DNA from: Luscinia megarhynchos
Lineage: Eukaryota; Chordata; Aves; Passeriformes; Turdidae
Assembly (NCBI GenBank): GCA_034336665.1
Contig: CM067592.1
Span: 45,723,761-45,787,760 of the forward strand
Length of the DNA stretch: 64,000 bases
Reading direction: 5' to 3'
The translations under genes and the position numbers were made by a program. This document shows positions 47,401-60,800 of the stretch, piece by piece. The notes below the pieces were generated by a model. That model was not told the origin of the DNA. It was given only the letters and a program-made list of their open reading frames with translations, and did not search any database. The number at the start of each line of letters is the position of its first letter. Position 1 is the stretch's first letter.

Positions 47401-50400
47401 TTTGTTCTGTGCTTTTTCTTGCCTCATTGCATGTCTCAATTGTGTTTGCAATTATCAGGTAGCAGGGCAGAGAAAAATCAGTGCTATATAGAACATGTAC
47501 TCACATGAAATCAGATAGATATTCTAAGTGCCAGATCCAGAATAGAGGATAATGGAATCACTGGGAAAAATCAAGTCTCTTTTCTTCCTCTTTTTCAGAA
47601 GACACTTTGTGTTACTAGTTTTCAATTACCTTTGCCTCTCCTGCCTTCCTCCTCCCCAGCTCATGGTATTTTCTTATTTTGGACACGTGCTATATTCACA
47701 GTATATTTCCCTGGTCACAAGAGCCAAGCTGGCCCACTGCTATTAGATGCTGATGACTAATGAAGAACATCCACTGGGCTGCCTGGCAGAGTACTTATGT
47801 ATTTCATTCCCCAGCTCCCTCCTGGACAAATTCTCTTATTTTTCTATCAGCACAAAGAGGTCTCCAGTTCCCTTTACTCCTTTGCTCACAAAGCAAGAGA
47901 AGTGCTGGTGTTAGAATGATAAGCGAAGCACAACAACTGAGCATTGTTAAGGACTGAAGTTCATAAAGACGTTCTAAACCAGACCTTGCTAACAATACAT
48001 GTCTGTATCCTCATCCTAAATAAAGATGGAACAATAGTTGTGCTGACACCAGCAAGGTCAGAATCTCACCCCAGGCCCTTGACTTCCCCTTCCTTAAAAT
48101 TCTGCCCAGTCTTGTATTTGGCAAGAAAGATATGGATAATTTTCCTTGTTCTTGTTCAGATCTTTTCTGCAACATTCTTCTCAACATATCAGATCACCTT
48201 TAACATTAATTCTAAGTTTATATGCACAAAACAAGTAAACCAATTATACTTTACTTGACGTGCACCTATTAAGTATGTTTCTTATGATATAGAAGCCAGT
48301 TTACAGTATCCAGAGTAAAGTAGACATATGGCTCCTAAAGCAGAGTTGTTTCCTACAGAAATAGTAAGATTTTGCCGTAACTCCTGTTTCATCATAAAAT
48401 ATGCTTATGTTATGTAGTCTGTTGAACATTAGGCCTAGTACTGTTTAAGCTCTACATTGTACTACTAAAACATTGCCCTATGTAATGAAGATGTTCAAAA
48501 AGAAATTTCGTCACCATAGGTTCCTCACAGCAGAGTTTCTGACATCCAGCTGCAGGAAAAAAAAAAAAAATTGAATGGTACATCAGTAGGACAGCTAGAG
48601 CCTGTTAATCTTTTGAGGGACCCCATATAAAGACCCATGGGCCTTTATTCCCTCAGAATTCATGCTTTTGCTCTTCATGTGCCCTGCATGTGCCTCTTGG
48701 TGTAATGGCAACTTTTGGCCTGGGGCCTCCTAACACCTTATAGGATTCTTTTCCCACAACCACAGGCAGGCCAACAACTGTTCTTATCTTGTGGAGACTC
48801 GGCTTCTGCTGAGGACTGCAGCCTCATCTTCTGGTTTGCACTTCTGATGCACTAATTTAGTTGGTAGAAGACAGGAAAATAAGAAGCCCTTGGTTTAAAG
48901 TAAGGATTGCTAGGCAATAACTTGAACACTGGTTTGTTGATTATTGTCACTGTACATGCTAGTAGGAAAGTTACTAAGAAAATTAATTCAATTCCAGCCA
49001 GAAACAACTCTAGATGAAAGCTTGCAGCTATTGGCATATAACTTCAGAAAATTCAGCTAGTAAGTTCAAGGCAAACAATATACTATATCACACTGTGTTG
49101 TAACTATAAGTGCCTTATTCTTACTTAGAACTTGCTTAATAAGCCAAACATTAATATCTCCCCACAAGGACCAGACCATAATCATTGTTTTCCAATATCA
49201 AATCCCTGTCTCCATTTTTCTTTAATTTATGCTAACAGGCTAAGTATCTTCTCATCATTATTTTCCTTTCAGAAAATCAAGTATTATTTATTTTGCTTGT
49301 TAGCACAAGATCCATTATCACACACTAGATGCTCAGATAAGGGGACACTACTTTTTTGAGAGCAAGAAGTCAACTTGCCACAAGAAAAATGACAGCTGCT
49401 CTGTGGATCTGTGGTAGGTTTGGCACAATAGGAGCTGAATTTTCAGTTCTGTCTACATCCTGCTTTTAGAACGAAAGTAATGTGTTTCAGCCTTCAGACC
49501 TTGTTATTTAAATATCAAATTCAACATCAATCAGGAGAGGAGCATTCTCTATGTTTATTAGAATGAATTTTCTACAACTATATTTGATGTGCTACTCTGT
49601 CATCACGAGTGCTTTAAAATATTAAAATGTGTTATATACAATAAACACATATATATATATATACATAAAATTTAGGCATCACTTGAATGACTTCCCAGTG
49701 TAAATACATATATGGCTTAAGTGCAGAGACCATATATCACATAGCTGAAAGTAATAAGAATTTTGATTATAATAATTTTGTTATGGTAGGTGCAGATAAT
49801 AACCCAAGGTTAGGTTTGGCAATGGCATAGCCTAATCATAATAAATTTCTTTTTTTTTCATATACAGATCAAACACAGTACTTGAGTGACAAGAATGAGT
49901 TAGAAGTGTAAAAGGACTGCTTTTATGTATACTTTCATATACTTTTGTGTACGCAGTGTGGAATCCAGCTTCATTATGGCTTTTTAAAGTAGCACTACTA
50001 CTCCAGCCTATAATTTTAGATTCTCAATGCAAAATTCTAGTTGGGTGAAGTAACAACTTATGTAGAATAAGTACATGAATGATAAAATTGCTATATAGAA
50101 TTTATACTTTTCATGGGGTTCTCTGTACAGTAATCATGAGACCCTTTGGATCAAGTTTTACTGGTTTATTTTTCTTAATTAAGTATTGAAAACAGATCAG
50201 TAAAATGTAGCTACAATGTTTCATTAGCAGATGCTCATTCATTTTATGACTACCACCGTATTTTCATTGCTCAACACCCTTTACTAGATGGCTCTTAACA
50301 GAAAGTACAAACATGAAAAGTACACAGGGATGAAGAATACAGTCAGAAAAGGAAAAAATTATGTAAACAGAAATACTCATTTGCAGACAACTCATAACTT

Positions 50401-53400
50401 CTCTGCAAATGTGTAGAAAAATCACTCCGTTCTTGTCCTGTCCCCTAATGGCCCCTCAAGCCCCTTTCTTTCTGCATCTCCGCATTGACTTTTCTAGAGC
50501 ATGTCAAGCTGTTTGCTGCTTGAGTAATGAAAGAACTCAAGTAAAATTCTGTCCCTCCTTTGGTTGTTAGATAACTAATTAACACTTGCTTCATTGACTC
50601 AAAAGCAGGGCCAGAAAAATGGCACTTCAAGTTATCTATAAAGACTAAAGCTATTCCAAATGGCCACTACAAAGTGTAACTTCCCTCTGCCGCAAACAGA
50701 CAGGAAAGATGACAATATGTTGGCATAGCAGGTTTTTAGGTCAACAGCTATGCCAACATCTTGCCTCCTCTCCAGCTCTGCATAAAGAAACTTCCTGGAA
50801 AGATGTCTGTGGGAATTGTACAGTCTTTAAGTGTGATTTGTTTGATCTAAAATAGAAAACCAAAATTTATGTAAAAGCTTCACACTGTTATGTAAAACAT
50901 CTGAATATCAGTCTCACCATACAGTGTGCAGTAATGCTAATGTGAGTGGTTTTTTACCCCTTAGGCTATGAGATCCAGAAAAAATCTCTGACAAAAGCCA
51001 CGTTTGTAGTTCTGTGCCTATAACAGCTGCAGAGCAGAGACAGTGTTTCTTAACTATTTTTCACAAAACAATAATGTGTTCAGGACTTTTCTTACCAAAG
51101 CATCAATAAAATCCAAGAGAGAGGGTAGATGATCTAGAGCTGTATCTTATACACCGCAGTGGAATTATATTCTCAAGTGACTTCATTTTAAACTCCTTTT
51201 CTGTTCGGTTTCTCTTTTTTTTCCCCAGATTCACCTAAACAAAGAAGTTATTACAAAGGAAGAGATTTAAAAACACACATTTGCTGTTATAAAAATACAT
51301 CAGCAGCTTCATTCATACTTAGAAATCACACTGCCACCTTCTTGTAATCTGTTTCCATTCGCACAAACATTTGCAGACAGTATTTTGGGGGGCAGTGGAT
51401 TTGCCAAGGAGACAGATTTTTAGGAGGAAAGTGGTAGTCGTTACAAAACTGGAGACAGACTCCTTCAATCTTCCTTTTCCACAGTACACACTTCCACTGT
51501 TTGATGGCTGATTGGTGTTTTGACTTATTTTAAACATAGGAGAGGAGATTTTTATTTCTCTAATCTCTGGTTCTATACTGCAGTCAGAATTGCAAAAGTG
51601 AAACATAAGAGTCTAATAAGTGTAAAGACAGTTGATAACCATCTGGAGCACATTGACTAGGTCAGTCATTCACAACACCAAACATATGCTTTATTGAACA
51701 GATGACATTGTCAGCTGTGGAAGTTGCCAACTGTACCTCTAACTTTCATTTCCAAACTCTGTATTCAAACCTGACACCTTGAATTTATATCAGCATTGTG
51801 GAATTTTGGTAGTTTCGGGGTTTTTTTCCCTCCAGATTTTTAAGAATGAGGAGAGAATCAAAGGAAAGGTTGTTTACATTTGATACAACATCTTTAATGT
51901 AAGAGGAGTGCATTCACAGACTGGCTGGTATTTTAAAATTTCGTAGGTAATCTTTGAGGAAGCTGGGGTCCAGTAAAATCTTTCAAAGCTGAAGTTGCAC
52001 AATGTAGCCTCTTCTGGGTGTTATCTTGCTATCAATGATCAAGCCACTTCAAAATATACAACCTAGAACCCTCCAAAAAAGGGAATGAAGACAGAAAAGC
52101 ACATTTTTCCATATTACATAAATAGAATAGAAAACATTCTGAAGCCAAGCACTTCATCACATTTCAAAACACAAGAGAGCACTTTTTCTTGTCCTTGTTA
52201 ACACTTGTGTCTTTAATTAACAATACAATTAGCATGTGAGCTGTCTCTCACAAATGAAAGCCTGTTTTCCACCAATTACTCTAGTCTAAGAAAACTGTCG
52301 AGTTGAAGACTTGTGAATGACACTACATTTCAAAGAGACCCTTTGGAATTATATTTAAGGAAAAGTTTTTAAATCTACCATTTGGGAATCATCATTATCA
52401 GTGAATTCTATTAGAATTTTCCATTCAGGTATCTCAAGATGGAAAAAGGTTTAAATTCTTCAAAATGGAAAGTAAATACTAAGTTTCAAATGCTTGTTTC
52501 ATAAAAATTCGTCGATGTACAGAAAAACATGTTTACTTGCTTATTCTGTGTTTCCTAAACCTTTCTTTCTGCCTTTAGAATTTAGTTTATAAATATGTAT
52601 GAAGCTTGTATGTTCATATATAACTTTTCTGTACCATTATCTTATAGATCTCTTATAAATCAGTGTGGTAATTTTAAAACTTTTGCATAATCTCTGCATA
52701 ATAATCTCTGAATTTGCTTAAGATAACAACTTTTCCAACACTTCTTTTTAAACTGAAAACTGCTTACATTTGGGATCATATTCTGCAGAATGTTTGCATG
52801 TACGTGTACTCACATCACTAGAGGGTTTTTATACTCCGACATGACATAAAATAAACAAGATTTAAATTAAACAGCTGCATCAGCAGACAAGATCAGGGTG
52901 TGTTAATGTCGATGCTCTCTGACCTGCCAATCTGATGTCTCATACAATCACTTCTGTCCTAACAAAGCCTGGTTTTTTGGAGGGCAGCGTATGAAATGCA
53001 GCTTAGTCTGGACTTAGGCCAAGGGAGGCATTATTTCAAAGTGGCTGTGCCACTAACCCAAAAGATTTGGCATACTGTGATGATCCAAAATCTAATCAGT
53101 TCAAACACAGGCAAGACCATGCTCTGCAGCAGTAACAGGCTGCTGCTGGAAGTTAACACCCCATTTGATAAATCCACCACTGAAACTGAAAGCAGAGATG
53201 CATAGAGCTTGCAGAACTAACATGAAGTTCTTGAAGCACAAGATTCTGACAATCTGTAGATGAAGTACCTTTGATGCCACAGCTCGTTTTAGACAAATTT
53301 TACTGTGATAGGAAAAAGGAAATTGTATATAATATAATTAATGGATTTTGTAGATTTTTCCACAGACCCTATGAGCTACAAAAACCAACAGGTTAAGTAT

Positions 53401-53869
53401 CTGGCAGTACCTCAAATGCTACCAAATACATAAAGCAAACCAGCTGTTGAAAGGACCATTTTTTGACTAAGGAAAAACATGTAATTATAACTGATAAAAC
53501 CAGAGGTGGGATAATGCATTTTTTCTAAATAACTTGCCAAGTTCACCTGTTCTCCCTGTTAAAAATATCAGTAGCAGAACACAACTCATCTTCAGAACAC
53601 CCAGGTCAGAATGCGAAAGGGGACAGAAAGCAGACTACAGGCTTATTCATTTGATGTATTAAAGCATCTCCCACTCTCAGACTGCACTTCACAATTCTCA
53701 AACATGCTGCAACAGGGGAGCAGGGAAGAGAGACAGCAAAGGAAGACATAACACACGCAGAAGGAAAGGGGGTGATAACACAGGAGAATGGAAGTTTGCA
53801 ACAGCAAGGATCTGCAGAAAGAAGAGGATTCACCGAAGCCTGAGATGCTCTTGCAGAGTCAGTTCAACA
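44488..53869. other. Intergenic desert, 9.4 kb
   Basis: No protein-like frames. It contains short (AT)n runs at about 46320-46334 and 49650-49662 and an A14 run near 48557. A small GC/CpG-containing patch at about 45090-45180 with a doubled 'cggagttac' stands out against the AT-rich background but is otherwise unexplained. Confidence 0.65.
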
Positions 53870-54862
53870 CTTTGCAGACTAAGAAGAAAGACCTGCTAGA
53901 TCAGAAGAAGCACCAGAGCTGGGTAAGGCAACCCCATCTGGTCCCTGTTTAACAACCAGTAAAGCAGTCCCATCTGGTCCCACATCACAGCCAGCACAAC
54001 TAAGAAAAGGCTAGAGGTGATAGCAGTAGGTGACTTCTGAGAGGTCTGATGACCTGAAACACTCTCTGGAGAGGTGCTGCTTTCTGGGGAGTCCTAGCAG
54101 GGATGTCACAGATAGGTTACTGAGCCTTGTACAGTCTGCAATTACACACTGCTGTTGTTTCAAATGATACAGCAACAGTGACACAGCCAGAAGACTGAGG
54201 AGTATCAAGGATTACAGAGCCCTGGCTGTGACAGTAAGGGATTCTGAAGGGCAGGTAGTTTTTTTCATCTGTCCTCCTGGTCAAAGCGGAGGTGTTTGAA
54301 AGGGCCAGTGGAAGCAGGTCTGGGCTGAATGCAGGGCAGGGACAGGTGACATTATAGCAGGGGCCCACTACAGGCTGCCTGACCAGGAACACTGAGCAAC
54401 TGAGTCTCTCCACAGACAGACAGGAGCAGCCTCACTTTCACAAGCCTGGTCCACAGAGGGGACTTGAACCACCCTGACCACTGTTCAAGGGAGAATGCAG
54501 CTGGACATCAGCAATCCATGAGGTTTCTGGAATGCAGTGATGACAACTTCCTCCTCCAAGTGACAGAGTAACCAAGAGGGAAAGGTGCTACCCTGGACCT
54601 TGTTCTCACCAACAGAGAATGGTTCATATTAGCTAATTCTTCACTGTGAAAATGATGAGGCACTGGCACAGGGCCTGTGGCACTGGCCCAGAGAAGTTGG
54701 CCAGCCCATCCCTAGAAGTGTTCAGTGCCAGGCTGGATGGGATGGAGCTCTGAGCAATCTGGTCTAGTGGAAGGTGTCCCTGCCTATGACAGAGAGCTTG
54801 GAACTAGATGATCTTTAAGGTCTCTTCCAACCCAATTCATCCTATGATTCTGTGATTCTATC
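53870..54862 (+). mobile_element. Internally deleted CR1 LINE (endonuclease part plus 3' tail)
   Basis: Broken translations resemble the CR1 ORF2 endonuclease: GAHYRLPDQEH near 54360 (family GVYYRPPDQEE), LDISNP...GFWNAV...TTSS near 54500 (family DNFL region) and GATLDLVLTNREWF near 54585. Directly after, at about 54690, the sequence jumps to the CR1 3' UTR ('ccatccctagaagtgttcag') and ends in 'attctgtgattctatca'. The reverse transcriptase region expected between them is missing. Many stops and frameshifts. Confidence 0.82.
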
Positions 54863-57800
54863 ACAAAAAGTGCTTGAATCAGACACAGAACCAGCACCTC
54901 ACTGAAGCAAAACTGTAGTTTTAAACTGATCTTGAAACAAAGGGAAAACTGCACATGGACAATGGAAGTTAAGCTTTTGGGAAGGAAGAAAGGAAGGGAG
55001 AAATTATGATTGTTGATACTGATTCACTGGGATGAACCTTGCAGTAGAGAATGCAAGGTTACCTTCCAACCCCCAGCATTACCTGGTTATTGTGTACAGA
55101 CCTGCTCTGAGCAGGTTTAGACAACCAGTATTCAAAGCACTGGCAGATGCCTGGAGCTTCTTCTATTATAGGACTCCCACTATCAGAACCAGAAGCTGCA
55201 CTGGCATTAGCAATAGCAGAGTATGTGTGAGGGAAAGCACCAAGAGAAAACAGGCAGCCTTACGGGCATAGTTTAATCCCTGTAATTATACAGACCTAGT
55301 AATGTAAAGATCTACAAATTCTGAAGGTTCATAAAACTTGGAGTTTGGGACATTCCCTCAAGGATCTTTGTTTCTAAACCAAGTATTTTGGCAGCCTCTG
55401 ACATGTATGATCCATTTCAATGTATTTTTTCACTAATTATAGAGAGACTATACCTAATTTCCTCAGAATAATAGCCTGAATTTTTTAAAGATAAGAGTCC
55501 ATCATAAATTGACTTAATTGCATTTTAATTAATTTTCATTTATTACACTGGCTAAAGTATTTTCTCCCATTATATGCAGAATAGACACATTTTTAAAGAA
55601 AAGAAATTCTTCAAGGAGACCAACCCAACATATGCATGCACAAATCTGCTGAGGAGTAGCACTCTTAATCCTACACCCAGGAGGGGCTCCAAGGTGTAGG
55701 GAGACTAAGGCCAAAGACACGTCAACTCTAATACAGACTGGGCTCCCGAAGACATTTGGTAGATTTCTGAAAATCTGAAAGCATTCTGCACCCGAAAGAA
55801 GATGGAAGGAGTGAGCAGGCAAACAGTTTCTAGAAGATTCTACAGTCCTATTTCCCATGGAAATTTTCAGCTGGGAATGTATCAACAGTAGAGAAGCAGC
55901 AGTTGGAAACAGAAAAACATACTGCTGCTTGAAATACTCATTGAGGAAAACTTTGTCATATTTTTTATAAAGGTTCACATATATTCTTCCCTCACACCAA
56001 ATTACCTGACCACAGAGAATTTGATAAATTATTCACGCAGAAATATTTATTCACTATTACAGTATAAACCATTATTCATTATAACTGCATTTGACTGAAC
56101 AGAACTGTCCACTTCCTTCAACTGAAGGATTCTTCCATTTTAAGTTTTCCATGGGTTTTCTGCAAGTTAAATTAGAAAAAAAAAATTCCCTCATTTCTAA
56201 ATATGACACAGCCTAATGCACACAAATTTTCCTGCATCGTCTCAAAAGACACATCCTTGTCAAAGATATTCCAGTTAATTTCTGTGGGTTTTTAATTGAG
56301 TCTACTGGGTATACATATGATGCTTTTTTTTCTCCCTTTTCTTTTCAGGCATGTCTTGTGTTAGCACTTAAAACATTTTTTAAAAATGGTTGTGCAAATT
56401 TTTGTTGATCTTTGTATGTCCATGTTGAAGTTAGTTAAGGTATGACTAACCTTCATCTACCTTTACAAATGACAATGTTCAGGCTCAAGCTGAAAAACAA
56501 TTTTAAATTACTTTAAATAAAATTAGCCTGTGAGCTCTTTTGATCTTTGCATTGGATATTACTTCAGTCACTGAACTAATCTTTAAACTGTGATTTTTGT
56601 CCTTTAAAATAATCTAACTTTTTGCAGATGGGTGTGGGAATAACAGATATATAGGACAGACTGTGTCATTTGAGGAATGATCATTATCTGTCTTTCTCTG
56701 GATGGAGAAGTGGAATTTCAAAACTAAATGTTATTGGGAAGATCCCAGAATAAATAATCCTGTGGAGGCCTAGTTTCTCAAATTTAGCTGAATTCCAAGT
56801 CTCTGGCATACTCAGCATATTTAAGGTGGGCTCAGTGCCAAGGAACTGAGGTGTGTTATTGAATGAGGTTGTCTCAGTATGTAAAAATGCATCACTGAAC
56901 CGTGACCCACTAATACCCCTGACTTCACCTGATAATGGAAAAGCTGTCACCCTTATGCAGTTGTTTGATTCTAACAATTCACTTTCAAAAAATTCTGGCC
57001 TGTGAGTTTGTTTAAAGACAATGTAGCTTCAGTTTAATTTCATTCACTTATGTTCAAGTTTATGTAGATATTAATAAAATACACATTTTATCAATATTTG
57101 AATTAAGCAATACATTTTGCATGTTCCAATGGTGAAGTCTGCAACACAAATAACTTCAAACCCTGTTGTTTATGAGTTAGTTGGAAACAAAAACAATTTA
57201 AATGGGATCAGATAAAACCAGATAGCAACACATAAAACTTGCCAAGATATCTGATGCTACAGACCCACCAATATGCCTGTAGCTCTTGTTTGTAAAAGAA
57301 ATTCCTGTGATTTTAATGTCAGCCCCTGTATTAAAAAATTAATTGGATTAAAGCCCCAGGTTTTAAACTTCACTGCAAGTGATGGATGCATTTCCTCAAT
57401 TAACTCTTCAACTTATCTAGGAAGTCTGCTCATCAAGTCAATTTGTAAGACTTAAAAGCAATACTACACTTTCTGATATTTAATTCTGATTAGCTAGATA
57501 GCCATCATATCTGTTATCCAAAACTGAATTCAAACTTGCATGAGATATCAGGAAAGTAAGTCATGCAACTAAGCAGGAAAGTAAGAATATTTTTCAAAAA
57601 ATCAAACACAATTACTGACATCTGTAAATCATTAAACCCATAAAGGCACTTGTCACAACTACATTAAACTTCTTGCCTGTCTTTAAGATTTAAACATTTA
57701 CAAAGAAGCTTGAAATATGGGATCCTGAGATTTTTCACCCCTGTATTTGGATTCCAAACAGGTGTAACAAGAACACCTCTCACCCTTACTGGAAGTAAAA

Positions 57801-60800
57801 ACTCCAAAAATCAAAATCAATTAACAGGTGACAAGTCAGTCTTCTGGGTAAATGGGATTTTGCCACTGACTCGGTGGAAGCATGAACAGACTAATGCTTG
57901 TGTTTGGAAGTCAGAATGTGAATGAAACCAGAATGAGGTTAATAGCACTTCCAGTCTCCTGTGTGAATTCTGTCCTTTTAAGACACTCCGTAAGGTATTA
58001 GTACGCCACGGGAAATAATAGGTTGCCATAAAAAAACCAAACAAACCCTCTCCCCCAAAAAACCTCCCTCAAAAAACCCCCATGAAGTAATTCAGGTCTT
58101 CTGAATAGTTCTCTTTCTCCAACGACAATCAATGAGGACAGTTAGCTAATAGTAATAAACTCTCTGCTTCATCAATAGGTTATGGTAACTAACAAAGGAT
58201 GTATGGAATCAAAAACAGAACACAGTATTTTGTTAAGCCTTTTTTTATTTCTACCCTGCGTGTTTCACTTGGACTGCAGGGTAAGGCAGATATAAAGGAC
58301 TCGCAGGCATACAGTGGCATTAGTTACTGACCTGCTGTTCCTTCCCAGTCTACCAAACTAACCACTAAGTCTAGAAAAATGAAGCACAATAACATGAGGT
58401 ATAAATTTCTCTGCAGCCCACAGGCTGTCAGTTGTCCAAATTATTCAGCCTATTTTTCCCACTCAGTGCAGAAACCAGATACTGATTCCTCAACATAGGA
58501 AAACTCAGAAGCTGTAAGGCAAGTTACTGCACTATAATCCTCAGAGCGGCATGCTATATCCATATATCCATCCTTCCCTTTGCATTATGATTAGTTCATA
58601 TTGGCCATAGTATTAGGGAAATATTTTTGTGTTACTCACAAACTGTTGTCTGCTACTGTTGGCACAATAACAATTTACTAGTTTACAGGCTAGGACTTCT
58701 ACAACCTGGTTATAAATGAATAAAAAGTTTGCATACATGTCTGTCTTAAAAGGAGTTGGAGAGTTAAAAACACATCATTATTCCTTCAAGATTTTGCAAA
58801 AAAACAAAAAAACCCAAATTATCTACTTGTGAAATCAACTATTCTGTGCTATTTTTCGCTTAATTTTTCTGTTCCTGACCCTATCTATCTGAAATTCTCT
58901 GTTGCACTCTAAGGCAAGGTGTTAATTACTATTCCTGGGTAACTTCTTACAGGGGCAGGTGTCTTGCAAATGTGTTCGTGCAATTTAAAATGTTCTTAAA
59001 ATAGCTTGCTGTGAGCAGCATGTTCCTAAGTAGGTCTAAGAAACACTGATTAAGTAAAGCTTCCTACTGTGTCGAGAACATCTTTTTTGGAAAGAAATTT
59101 CAAATTAACCAGGGTTCATCTGGATTTCTGACTTTTAAGTATGGTTTAATCCTGCTTCACGCCAAACCAAGAAAGTTTTGGGTTTCAGTTTTGGGCTCAG
59201 ACATTTTCAGTTCACTGCACAGTAAGCTGTCTAATGTCTACTACAGTGCTGCCTTTCTTTCTCTTCATGCCATCACCTACATTGCAGTCACTGCTGGTAA
59301 AGATACAACTTGTTATTGGAAGTTGAGGTGCATCAGTGATGAAATGCTGGGGACACAGAAATTGTTGATGGAATTTTGCATTTCCTTGCTTCATTTTTTT
59401 CATTTTTTGGGTTCGTTTTTTTTTTAATGTGGAGTTTTAAAATGAAGTAGATTGGCAATTCTGAAGAAGAATGATAGGAAGAAGGAAAGGTTCACCATGA
59501 TTAGCCAATAAAAGTTATGTGGATAGCACATGGTAATGACTCTTCCTCATGCAGAACTGTTAAAGAACACATCCCTCTGTACAACAAACAGCCTCTAGAG
59601 AATAGGGTCTACAAGCAGTGGGGCTGGCAGATACACACTGAATCCAATCTAAGGGTACATCAGGCATCACAAAGAAAGACTTAAAGAAAGACTGGTCACT
59701 TCTGATGGAGGATTCCTTGGACAGTCATAACAGGAGAAGACCTGCTGAACTGGTCTCTGACGGGTAACACATCGAGATCAACATAGTAACAAAGAAAAAG
59801 CAATTTTTTTTCCCTCCTCTTTATAAACAGGAGAAGATTTTTATGCTCAGTAAGTGCTCTCCAATATCTGAATATAACAAATTCAGCCAGAAAAACGAAT
59901 TGCATTGCTTGTTGCACCCAGTAACAAAAATTCCCTTAAAACAGTTCGGACTGGAGAACATCTACACAGTTAGCAAACTAACCTTTAAGCAGATTTTGAA
60001 AATAATCTCATGATGTTTCATTGCTTAAATGAAGCTACCTTCTCTTTTAAGGTCCATTTGAGAAAATCTACAGAAAACAAATTGACTTAGTCTTTGTTCA
60101 GTTTTGGTTTTTCTTTATAATTAAATGAGTTACAACTATTTTAATTCTTAAATTCTGAGATAAAGGAATGACACCTATAAAAGAGTTATTTTAGGCATAG
60201 ATTTTATATTAAAAAACTGCAAAGGACTGAAATTTTCTCATTAATATTATCATGTATTGAAGTGGGTTATACACAGGTAGACAGTAAAAGGAAGAAATAT
60301 CTTCTTTGTCCCCCCTAAACCACACCAATTGATTAAAACAAGATTTTGTGGCCATAAGGTCTCCATCAAGAGATTTACAAACACATCTTTTGTGTTTAAG
60401 TCATGCATTCAAGAAAAAAAATGTATCTTACTAGTGCAAATAATGTTGTATCTGTTTAGTACAAATATTGAATTTCACTCCAGATTTATGAGTTTGATTT
60501 TTTTCTTTTTTTAATACTAATTTTAAAGAATCTTTTAAATGCATTCAGAGCATAATAGTTCATTGCTCCTTTGCTCTTTTAAAAAAAGCTTACATATTTT
60601 AGCCTCTAATTTTTATCTGCTGGTTATCTTGAAGATTTGTAAATACCATTTATAAAGACAATTGCTTCTTGTACATTGCTGCAGGAAGTACTGCCTCAAT
60701 TTCTCTGAATGCCAGGGTTAGTTCTGCTAACCAAGTCTGTGGAAATGACCAGTGCATAGCACCCTACCAGACCAAACATCAACAGATAATTATTTACTGC

